From positions 1 to 5,570 of the forward strand of contig WRBG01000128.1 in the NCBI GenBank assembly GCA_009784635.1: a DNA stretch of 5,570 bases, written 5' to 3'. The DNA is from Bacteroidales bacterium. GTDB lineage: Bacteria; Bacteroidota; Bacteroidia; Bacteroidales; UBA932. The first letter of the stretch is position 1. Each line of letters starts with the position of its first letter. The position numbers and the translations under genes were made by a program. Below are positions 1 to 5,570 of this stretch, piece after piece. Under the pieces are notes generated by a model that had not been told where the DNA came from, made no database searches, and saw only the letters and a list, made by a program, of their open reading frames with translations.

Positions 1-947
1 ATTCGTTTATCTATCAGATATTTATTCCGCTCAGAGCTGTTCCGCGAAACCAATTCGCCCAAGAATCCTGCCAAAAAGAGCTGCATCCCCACAATCAAGG
101 CCACCAAGGCAACATAGAATAGGGGTTGGTCGGTAACAGCGCGGTAGTTTAGCCCTTGCGTCTGCGCCGTCAACTTGTTTACAACAATCACTAAGGAGCA
201 GATAAATCCCGCCAAGAAGGTGAGTGAGCCAATCAGACCAAAAAAGTGCATCGGTTTTTTGCCAAACTTAGATAAAAACCAGAGTGAGAGCAGGTCTAAA
301 TATCCGTTTACAAAGCGATTAAGCCCAAATTTGCTCTTGCCGTATTTGCGCGCCTGATGCTGCACCACCTTTTCTCCAATGCGGCCAAATCCCGCCGTTT
401 TGGATAGATAGGGAATGTAACGATGCGTATCTCCATAGACTTCGATACTCTTTACCACCTCTTTACGGTATGCTTTAAGGCCACAGTTCATATCGTGGAG
501 TTTGACCCCTGTTACCAAACGGGCGGTAGCGTTGTAGAGCTTGGATGGGAGGTTTTTGGTGAACAAACCGTCGTATCGCTTTTTTTTCCATCCCGACACC
601 AAGTCGTATGCTCCGCTCCGAATCATGCGGTAAAGTTCCGGAATCTCATCGGGACTGTCTTGCAAATCTGCGTCCATGGTGATGACTACATCGCCTTTTG
701 CCGCCTCAAAACCACAATAGAGCGCGGCCGACTTTCCGTAGTTGCGGCGGAAACAGATACCTTTTATGCAGGGGTCTGACTGCGCCCGCTCCTCTATATA
801 GCTCCACGAGCCGTCGTTGCTTCCGTCGTCTATCAAGACGATTTCATAGCTCAGCTCCATGGGAGCCGTTACCCTGCCTATCCAATCCAACAACTCCGGC
901 AAGGATTCACGCTCGTTGAGCAGGGCAATAACCACAGACAGGTCCAT
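1..947 (-). CDS. Glycosyltransferase family 2, DPM1/GtrB-like, membrane-anchored (3' end cut by window edge)
   Basis: The frame opens at an ATG at 947 and stays open for 315 codons to the left edge. The family is usually about 315-325 residues, so only a few residues are probably missing. The N-terminal GT-A domain begins MDLSVVIALLNE. It carries the nucleotide-binding DDGSNDGS at residues 40-47, the metal-binding DADLQD at 92-97 and the family motif HDMNCGLKAY at 151-160. Two hydrophobic segments follow, at about 235-258 and 274-297, ending in GFLGELVSRN, as in DPM1/GtrB/PglI-type enzymes. By family, it should move a sugar from a nucleotide donor to a polyprenyl-phosphate at the cytoplasmic face of the inner membrane. 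The sugar cannot be read from the sequence. The first strand reads IALLNE where relatives usually have IPLLNE, a mild change. The start codon sits one base after the upstream stop (TAAGATG), so translation is probably coupled to the DUF4199 gene. Confidence 0.92.
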   Translation of the reverse strand, partial: MDLSVVIALLNERESLPELLDWIGRVTAPMELSYEIVLIDDGSNDGSWSYIEERAQSDPCIKGICFRRNYGKSAALYCGFEAAKGDVVITMDADLQDSPDEIPELYRMIRSGAYDLVSGWKKKRYDGLFTKNLPSKLYNATARLVTGVKLHDMNCGLKAYRKEVVKSIEVYGDTHRYIPYLSKTAGFGRIGEKVVQHQARKYGKSKFGLNRFVNGYLDLLSLWFLSKFGKKPMHFFGLIGSLTFLAGFICSLVIVVNKLTAQTQGLNYRAVTDQPLFYVALVALIVGMQLFLAGFLGELVSRNSSERNKYLIDKR

Positions 948-948
948 C

Positions 949-1458
949 TTATTCTTCGTCTTCTGAATCGTAAAACGGAGGTTGTTCCTTTTTGGTAAAA
1001 CCGGCAAGAATGGCCGAAACGATAAGGCCCCAAATTAGGGCGTAAAAGAAAAGGCCAAAGGTTGCAATCACAGGCATACTGTTGCCCAATTGTTCCAAAT
1101 CCAAAGACCCCGAACTGCCGTAGCGCTCCATGGTCTGCATGGCGGCCTGCATTTGTTGTTCCATCGTTTCCGGAAAAAGATAAGCATGATGCACAAACAC
1201 ATACACCGCAAACGCGATGGCCGAGCAAAACGACACGGTAAAACCGTATTTGAATCCGTTTCCATAGGAGAAATACTCCTGCTCCCGACTGTATTGCTTC
1301 ATAAAAAAGTAAAGAACGCTGATGGTGGCCACCAATTTTACAATGGTTAATACCAAGTTATACCCGGGTACAACGGTTTGCAACAGTGTGAAAATAACGG
1401 ACACTATGGCCAACAAAAGGCCGTTTACGGCAACGGAATTCCAAAATTCTGTTTTCAT
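949..1458 (-). CDS. DUF4199 family integral membrane protein
   Basis: This is a 169-residue protein with four predicted membrane segments, at about residues 9-28, 35-53, 71-90 and 128-153. That length and topology are usual for DUF4199, a Bacteroidota family of unknown function. The central FSYGNGFKYGF (63-73) leading into the third segment fits the family pattern. A soluble stretch of about 35 residues, rich in Met and Gln (MEQQMQAAMQTMERYG), separates segments 3 and 4, and the tail is acidic (DSEDEE). No catalytic motif is visible. The gene sits directly upstream of the membrane glycosyltransferase with one base between them. DUF4199 and GT2 genes are, as I recall, often neighbours in this phylum, so an accessory role in lipid-linked sugar metabolism is a reasonable guess but no more. 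A possible promoter box lies 17 bases upstream of the ATG. Confidence 0.88.
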   Translation of the reverse strand: MKTEFWNSVAVNGLLLAIVSVIFTLLQTVVPGYNLVLTIVKLVATISVLYFFMKQYSREQEYFSYGNGFKYGFTVSFCSAIAFAVYVFVHHAYLFPETMEQQMQAAMQTMERYGSSGSLDLEQLGNSMPVIATFGLFFYALIWGLIVSAILAGFTKKEQPPFYDSEDEE

Positions 1459-1474
1459 CTCATCTAAATTTCGC

Positions 1475-1482
1475 CAAAGGTA
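1475..1482 (-). promoter_or_regulatory. Predicted Bacteroidota -7 promoter box before the DUF4199 gene
   Basis: The minus strand reads TACCTTTG, an exact match to the TAnnTTTG box used by the Bacteroidota primary sigma factor. Twenty bases upstream is TTAG (1506-1503), three of four matches to the -33 TTTG, lying across the last bases of glnN. Transcription would start around 1470 and leave a leader of roughly ten bases before the ATG at 1458. It would allow the DUF4199/glycosyltransferase pair to be expressed apart from guaA-glnN. This is a pattern match only, and short boxes of this kind can arise by chance. Confidence 0.5.
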
Positions 1483-1498
1483 AAAAATTTGTATGTAT

Positions 1499-3685
1499 CT
1501 ACCTAATGAATAAAAGTTCCCTGTACTTGGGAAGCGTCCACATACGGTCGTCTACAATCAGTTCCAATTTGTCAATATGGTAGCGGATGGCCTCGATAAG
1601 GGGTGCGACCGTATCGTGGTAGGCGATGGCTTTTTCCCGCTCCAAAGCTATGGTGTTGGCCATTTTACGGGCCTCGGTCATTTCTGCGGTCTTTTGGATG
1701 ATAAAGTCAATATGGCTGCTGATTTCTTTGATAATAATTTTGTCTTGACGGCTCATGGCCTCTGCCTCCTCTTTGGGAAACAAGTGGCTGATTTTAAAAG
1801 CATTGTCTAAGAGTACAGACGTGTAGGCCGAGGCGACCGGAACAATATGATTCATGGCCAAATCGCCCAGCACTCTGGATTCGATTTGAATCTTCTTGGT
1901 ATAGGTTTCCCATTTTACCTCGCAGCGGGACTCAATCTCGGGACGACTCAGCACCCCGCCCTGTTCAAATATGGCTAAATGCTCTGCTTTGAGGTAATTG
2001 TCAAAGATAAGCGGTACGCTGGTTTCGCAGTCGAGTCCCCGTTTTTTTGCCTCCTCTTTCCATTCTTCGCTGTAGCCGTTCCCCTCAAAACGAATGGCTT
2101 TACACTGGGTAATCATGTGTTTGATTAGGGTAATAATCGCTTTGTCTTTGGGCATGCCTCCCTCTATGAGGGCATCAGCCTCGGATTTGAACTTTTTGAG
2201 TTGATGGGCAACGGCAGCATGGAGGGTCAGCATGGCTTCGGCGCAGTTGGCAGAAGCTCCAACGGCTCTAAATTCAAACCGGTTACCTGTAAATGCAAAG
2301 GGCGAGGTGCGGTTGCGGTCGGTATTGTCCAACAGGACTTCGGGCAGGTGGGCCACGCCGAGTTTGAGCGCTGTTTTATCGTCAAAATGAATCACATCAT
2401 CGGTATTGGCGCTTTCTAATTTGTCCAATACCTCGCTTACGTGTTTGCCCAAGAAAATAGAGACAATGGCGGGAGGGGCTTCGTTAGCGCCCAAACGGTG
2501 GGCATTGGTAGCCGAACTGACGGAAGCCTTTAACAGTCCGTTATGGGAATAAACCGCCATCATCGTATTGACCAAGAAAGTGATAAACTGTAAATTCTCC
2601 ATGTCGTTTTTCCCCGGAGCAAAAAGATTGATGCCCGTATCCGTGCCCATGCTCCAATTGTTGTGCTTGCCCGAACCGTTGATTCCCTTAAAGGGTTTTT
2701 CGTGCAACAGCACCCTAAAATTGTGGCGGCGGGCTACCTTTTTCATGATAGACATCAAAAGTACGTTGTGGTCGTTGGCTAAATTGATTTCCTCATACAC
2801 GGGCGCAATCTCAAATTGATTGGGCGCTGTCTCGTTGTGCCTTGTTTTGAGTGGAATACCCAACTTTAGCGCCTCGTGTTCAAGGTCGGTCATAAACGCC
2901 AGCGCACGAGAGGGAATAGAGCCAAAGTAGTGGTCTTCGAGTTGCTGACTCTTGGCGCTTTCGTGCCCCGTCAGCGTGCGTCCGGTCATGACCAAATCGT
3001 GGCGGGCAGCCCAAAGCGCAGCGTCTACCAAAAAGTATTCCTGCTCCCAACCCAAGTAGGAAATCACCTTGCCTACTTGATTGTCAAAATAGTGGCAAAC
3101 TGCCGTTGCTGCCTTGTTCAAGGCTTTGATAGAGCGCAGCAGCGGGGTTTTATAGTCGAGGGCCTCACCGGTATAAGCAATAAATACGGTGGGGATGCAG
3201 AGGGTATCGCCTACGACAAAGGCGGGCGACGAAGGGTCCCATGCAGAATATCCGCGGGCTTCAAAGGTGTTGCGCAGACCTCCGCTGGGAAAGGAAGAAG
3301 CGTCCGGTTCCTGCTGCACGAGCATCTTACTCGAAAATATCTCAATGACTCCTCCCTTGTCTTGAGGTTCCAAAAAAGCGTCGTGTTTCTCTGCCGTTCC
3401 TCCGGTTAGGGGTTGGAACCAGTGGGTATAGTGGGTAGCGCCCATGCCAATAGCCCACTGTTTCATGCCTGTAGCTACTTCGTCGGCGATGGCTCTGTCA
3501 AGGGGTAAACCCTTGTCAATGGAGTCTGTAAGCGTTTTGCAGGTGTGTTTGGAGAGGTATTTTTGCATCTTCTCTCGGTCGAATACATTTTTTGCAAAGT
3601 CGTCGGCAGGACGATTTTCGGCATGTACAGGGACTGCTTTGCGTCCCAAGGCTTCGCGAAGAAGTTCAAATCGTAAGATGCTCAT
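1499..3685 (-). CDS. glnN: Glutamine synthetase, type III (GlnN family)
   Basis: The enzyme joins ammonia to glutamate using ATP to make glutamine in the cytoplasm. At 728 residues it has the length typical of type III enzymes (about 730 in Bacteroides), against about 450-470 for type I. Diagnostic blocks are WFQPLTGGTAEKHDAF (89-104), GWEQEYFLVD (212-221, with catalytic-site glutamates), KTRHNETAPNQFEIAPV (280-296), EKPFKGINGSGKHNNWSMGT (329-348, ATP/glutamate site) and NRTSPFAFTGNRFEFRAVG (458-476). The C-terminal region from about 560 is rich in charged helices, as in the family. The start MSILRFELLREAL matches the family N-terminus, and the ATG at 3685 is 15 bases after the guaA stop. The gap has no clear promoter, so co-transcription with guaA is likely. 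It lacks the recognisable adenylylation-site context of type I enzymes. No truncation or lost catalytic block is visible. Bacteroidota annotations often call this gene glnA. Confidence 0.97.
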   Translation of the reverse strand: MSILRFELLREALGRKAVPVHAENRPADDFAKNVFDREKMQKYLSKHTCKTLTDSIDKGLPLDRAIADEVATGMKQWAIGMGATHYTHWFQPLTGGTAEKHDAFLEPQDKGGVIEIFSSKMLVQQEPDASSFPSGGLRNTFEARGYSAWDPSSPAFVVGDTLCIPTVFIAYTGEALDYKTPLLRSIKALNKAATAVCHYFDNQVGKVISYLGWEQEYFLVDAALWAARHDLVMTGRTLTGHESAKSQQLEDHYFGSIPSRALAFMTDLEHEALKLGIPLKTRHNETAPNQFEIAPVYEEINLANDHNVLLMSIMKKVARRHNFRVLLHEKPFKGINGSGKHNNWSMGTDTGINLFAPGKNDMENLQFITFLVNTMMAVYSHNGLLKASVSSATNAHRLGANEAPPAIVSIFLGKHVSEVLDKLESANTDDVIHFDDKTALKLGVAHLPEVLLDNTDRNRTSPFAFTGNRFEFRAVGASANCAEAMLTLHAAVAHQLKKFKSEADALIEGGMPKDKAIITLIKHMITQCKAIRFEGNGYSEEWKEEAKKRGLDCETSVPLIFDNYLKAEHLAIFEQGGVLSRPEIESRCEVKWETYTKKIQIESRVLGDLAMNHIVPVASAYTSVLLDNAFKISHLFPKEEAEAMSRQDKIIIKEISSHIDFIIQKTAEMTEARKMANTIALEREKAIAYHDTVAPLIEAIRYHIDKLELIVDDRMWTLPKYRELLFIR

Positions 3686-3700
3686 TCTATGTATATTCTT

Positions 3701-5221
3701 TTATTCCCACTCTATGGTAGCCGGCGGCTTGCCGGTAATGTCGTACACCACCCTGCTTATTTGTTTTACCTCGTTGACAATCCTCGATGATATCTGACTG
3801 AGGGTGTGGTGGGGGAGGGGCGTATAGGTACAGGTCATAAAATCACCGGTTTCTACGGCGCGTACCGCCACCACATAGTCGTAGGTACGGCGGTCGCCTT
3901 TAATCCCCACCGAACGCACATCCGTCAAGACTGCAAAATATTGTTTGGGTTTATTCTTTAGTTTTTCGATTTCTTGACACACAATATGGTCGGCTTTGCG
4001 GAGCAGTTCAAGTTTTTTAAAATTTACCACTCCCGTAACCCTGATGGCCAAGCCCGGCCCCGGAAAGGGTTGGCGATTCACCAAGCCGGTCGGCAATCCA
4101 AGCTTGCGTCCGATGACGCGCACCTCGTCTTTGAACAGTCCCGAAAGAGGTTCGATAATTCCCTCAAAAGCAATATTTTTAGGAAGTCCCCCTACATTAT
4201 GGTGGCTCTTGATGGTGTCGCCGAATGCTCCTCCCGATTCTATAATATCGGGATATATGGTGCCTTGGGCAAGAAATTCCACGTTTCCGAGTTTGCGCGA
4301 TTCCTCTTCAAACACCCGTATAAATTCCTCACCGATGATTTTGCGTTTCTGTTCGGGAGACGTAACCCCTTTGATTTTTTTGAGAAAGCGCGGGGCGGCC
4401 TGTACCCTAATAAAATGGAGCTGTTTGTCAGAGAAAATATGTTCAATCCGGTCTCCCTCGTGCAGACGCATAAATCCATGGTCTACAAATATACAAGTCA
4501 GTTGTTTGCCTATAGCTTTAGAGAGGAGGGCCGCACATACAGAAGAATCCACCCCTCCCGACAGAGCCAGCAACACCCGTTTATCTCCCACCGTTTGGCG
4601 AATCATTTGTATGCGCTGCTCAATATAACCATCTAAATGATAATTACCCGAAGCCCCGCAGACGTCGTAGAGAAAATTACGCATAATCTCCCGTCCGCAC
4701 TCGCAGCGTTCCACTTCGGGGTGGAATTGCAGGCCATAAAGTTTGCGAACCTTGTCTTCGCAGGCGGCATACAGGCAGTTTTGGGTGTGGGCGATAGATG
4801 TAAAACCTTGAGGCAGTTCGCACACTTGGTCGGCGTGGCTCATAAGCGCTTGGATTTGGGGCTTTATGCCGCGCATCAGGATGGAATCGCCAAGGGTGGT
4901 TTCTGCTTGTCCGTATTCACCTACTATACATTGCTTTACATTCCCTCCAAGTTGGTGGCACATTATCTGCATACCGTAGCAAATGCCCAAAATCGGTATG
5001 CCCAGCTCAAAGATGGCAGGGTCGCATTGGGGCGCGTTCTCGGCATAGACGCTGTTTGGGCCTCCGGTTAGGATAATCCCGATGGGCGCCAACTTCTTCA
5101 CTTCGCTCGCCGGCATTTTACCCGGTTTTATCTCCGAATAGACCTTGAGGCTGCGTGTCATCCTCGATATAAGTTCTTTATACTGTCCTCCAAAATCCAA
5201 AACCAAAATAAATTCGTCCAT
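3701..5221 (-). CDS. guaA: GMP synthase (glutamine-hydrolysing)
   Basis: This cytoplasmic enzyme makes GMP from XMP, ATP and glutamine, the last step of guanine nucleotide synthesis. The 506 residues carry every expected domain. The class I glutamine amidotransferase domain (1 to about 190) opens LVLDFGGQY, has the nucleophile Cys81 in GILGICYGMQ, and completes the triad with His167 and Glu169 in LQFHPEV. The ATP-pyrophosphatase domain has the PP-loop SGGVDSS at 221-227 and the motifs KRKIIGEEF (292-300) and QGTIYPDIIESG (319-330). The C-terminal dimerisation domain has QPFPGPGLAIRV (384-395) and ends in the canonical KPPATIEWE. Non-consensus features are ERCECG (171-176) right after the catalytic triad, AAPRFL (275-280) where relatives usually have an acidic pair before RFL, and SVGIKGD (437-443) where SVGVMGD is usual. 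Several motifs look like Clostridia-type GuaA rather than Bacteroides-type. It is the first gene of the minus-strand run and has a -7 box 32 bases upstream of its ATG. Confidence 0.97.
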   Translation of the reverse strand: MDEFILVLDFGGQYKELISRMTRSLKVYSEIKPGKMPASEVKKLAPIGIILTGGPNSVYAENAPQCDPAIFELGIPILGICYGMQIMCHQLGGNVKQCIVGEYGQAETTLGDSILMRGIKPQIQALMSHADQVCELPQGFTSIAHTQNCLYAACEDKVRKLYGLQFHPEVERCECGREIMRNFLYDVCGASGNYHLDGYIEQRIQMIRQTVGDKRVLLALSGGVDSSVCAALLSKAIGKQLTCIFVDHGFMRLHEGDRIEHIFSDKQLHFIRVQAAPRFLKKIKGVTSPEQKRKIIGEEFIRVFEEESRKLGNVEFLAQGTIYPDIIESGGAFGDTIKSHHNVGGLPKNIAFEGIIEPLSGLFKDEVRVIGRKLGLPTGLVNRQPFPGPGLAIRVTGVVNFKKLELLRKADHIVCQEIEKLKNKPKQYFAVLTDVRSVGIKGDRRTYDYVVAVRAVETGDFMTCTYTPLPHHTLSQISSRIVNEVKQISRVVYDITGKPPATIEWE

Positions 5222-5253
5222 AGTAGTTGTGCTTAATTTTTTTAAATCGGCGG

Positions 5254-5261
5254 CAAATGTA
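5254..5261 (-). promoter_or_regulatory. Predicted -7 promoter box for guaA
   Basis: The minus strand reads TACATTTG, an exact TAnnTTTG match, followed by CC. It ends 32 bases before the guaA ATG, so the leader would be about 25 bases and A/T-rich (TTTAAAAAAATTAA), as is common where Shine-Dalgarno sequences are absent. The position expected for the -33 element (near 5282-5287) has no TTTG. The call rests on the -7 box, its orientation and its place in the divergent intergenic region. Confidence 0.55.
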
Positions 5262-5301
5262 GGGATTTTTTGGTAAACGGTTAAGTGTGAAAAAAGTTTT
5301 A

Positions 5302-5309
5302 TAGATTTG
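5302..5309 (+). promoter_or_regulatory. Predicted -7 promoter box for the rightward gene
   Basis: The plus strand reads TAGATTTG followed by C, an exact TAnnTTTG match. It faces the secreted-protein gene starting at 5373 and would give a leader of roughly 55-60 bases. No TTTG lies 19-21 bases upstream; the nearest (5269-5272) is 29 bases away. It is 40 bases from the guaA -7 box on the other strand, so the two promoters would share an upstream region and could affect one another. Confidence 0.45.
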
Positions 5310-5372
5310 CAGCGGCTATGAAGATGCCAGCATATTGACCGAACCAGCGAATATTTTTAAGTGTATGATACA

Positions 5373-5570
5373 ATGCGCCGCTTTTTAGCAACCTTACCCT
5401 TATTCCTGCTCCTGTGTCCTTTACAGGCACAGGATGCCGGTGATATTGTAGCCAACATTTACCGGCAACTCGGTATGTTTCCGCAGGAAAAAGTGTACCT
5501 AATGACCGACAAGGCGGCCTATGTGGCCGGCGAATACATCTGGTTCAGAGCTTTTCTGACGGACGCCCTC
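5373..5570 (+). CDS. Secreted MG2-like (macroglobulin-type) surface protein, N-terminal fragment (cut by window edge)
   Basis: Only the first 66 codons are present. Residues 1-19 form a signal peptide: two arginines after Met, a hydrophobic core FLATLPLFLLL, then CPLQAQ, probably cleaved near QAQ. The mature start contains EKVYLMTDKAAYVAGEYIWF (39-58), close to the EKVYLHTDKPYYxAGExIWFKAYL block that opens the MG2 domain of large Bacteroidota exported proteins. Many of those also carry a TonB-receptor plug or carboxypeptidase-regulatory-like domain further on, which this window cannot show. The product should be periplasmic or outer-membrane, with no function known to me. ATG 5373 is chosen because the signal peptide begins there. 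An in-frame GTG at 5361 would add only four residues, and TAA at 5358-5360 closes the frame above it. No Shine-Dalgarno is visible. The gene is divergent from guaA. Confidence 0.72.
   Translation, partial: MRRFLATLPLFLLLCPLQAQDAGDIVANIYRQLGMFPQEKVYLMTDKAAYVAGEYIWFRAFLTDAL

Noticed and set aside
175..919. Plus-strand open frames at 175-357, 423-779 and 698-919
   Set aside because: They are antisense to the glycosyltransferase, whose minus-strand frame is open throughout and carries all the family motifs.
878..1350. Other open frames at 878-1228 (-), 1068-1265 (-) and 1090-1350 (+)
   Set aside because: They are alternative-frame readings of the DUF4199 gene. The 949-1458 frame has the coherent four-helix membrane pattern and the tight junction to the next gene.
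2876..3409. Plus-strand open frame of 177 codons
   Set aside because: It lies antisense within the conserved core of the glutamine synthetase gene, with no promoter or recognisable protein motif.
3652..3661. Perfect 10-base palindrome CTTCGCGAAG
   Set aside because: It lies within the glnN coding start, encoding part of LREALGR. There is no second copy or T-run, so it is probably chance.
3686..3700. Promoter or terminator between guaA and glnN
   Set aside because: The 15-base gap is A/T-rich but has no TAnnTTTG box and no inverted repeat with a T-run.
3974..4636. Two long overlapping plus-strand open frames (3974-4636 and 3996-4628)
   Set aside because: Both are antisense to guaA, whose every motif is intact. 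Their translations show no recognisable domain and they overlap each other.
5318..5338. Six-codon open frame (ATGAAGATG...TGA) in the leader of the rightward gene
   Set aside because: It could be a leader peptide, but it has no regulatory codon run, no paired attenuator hairpin that I could see and no ribosome-binding signal.
5373..5432. Possible lipoprotein signal, Cys15 after FLLL
   Set aside because: The residue before the cysteine is Leu, not Gly/Ala/Ser, and a normal signal peptidase I site (PLQAQ) follows. A secreted rather than lipid-anchored protein is more likely.

Overview
This window looks like a core chromosomal segment of a member of the Bacteroidota. Four things point there: a type III glutamine synthetase, a DUF4199 membrane protein paired with a DPM1-like glycosyltransferase, three close matches to the phylum's -7 promoter box TAnnTTTG upstream of genes, and no recognisable Shine-Dalgarno sequences. 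The genus cannot be fixed from the sequence alone. I see no mobile element, CRISPR array, tRNA or rRNA, and almost all of the window is coding.

Layout. Four genes lie head to tail on the minus strand, in transcription order from right to left. They are guaA (GMP synthase, 5221-3701), a type III glutamine synthetase gene (3685-1499), a DUF4199 membrane protein (1458-949) and a family 2 glycosyltransferase (947 to beyond the left edge). The gaps are 15, 40 and 1 bases. A 151-base divergent intergenic region (5222-5372) separates guaA from a plus-strand gene that starts at 5373 and runs off the right edge. That gene encodes a secreted or outer-membrane protein whose start resembles the MG2 (macroglobulin-like) proteins of Bacteroidota. 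The divergent region has one TAnnTTTG box facing each way. A third box lies just before the DUF4199 gene.

How the genes fit together. Glutamine synthetase makes glutamine from glutamate and ammonia, and GMP synthase uses glutamine as the nitrogen donor to turn XMP into GMP. The first two genes therefore form a plausible nitrogen-to-purine pair that may share a transcript. The DUF4199/glycosyltransferase pair is probably a membrane module for transfer of sugars onto a polyprenyl-phosphate carrier. It may have its own promoter, so it need not be functionally tied to guaA and glnN.

The most unusual point is the GuaA sequence. Its motifs resemble the GMP synthases I recall from Clostridia/Firmicutes more than those of Bacteroides or Flavobacteria, and it has non-consensus residues near the glutaminase active site and in the ATP-pyrophosphatase domain. 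I found no clear sign of a wholly new system; most of the window is ordinary housekeeping sequence.
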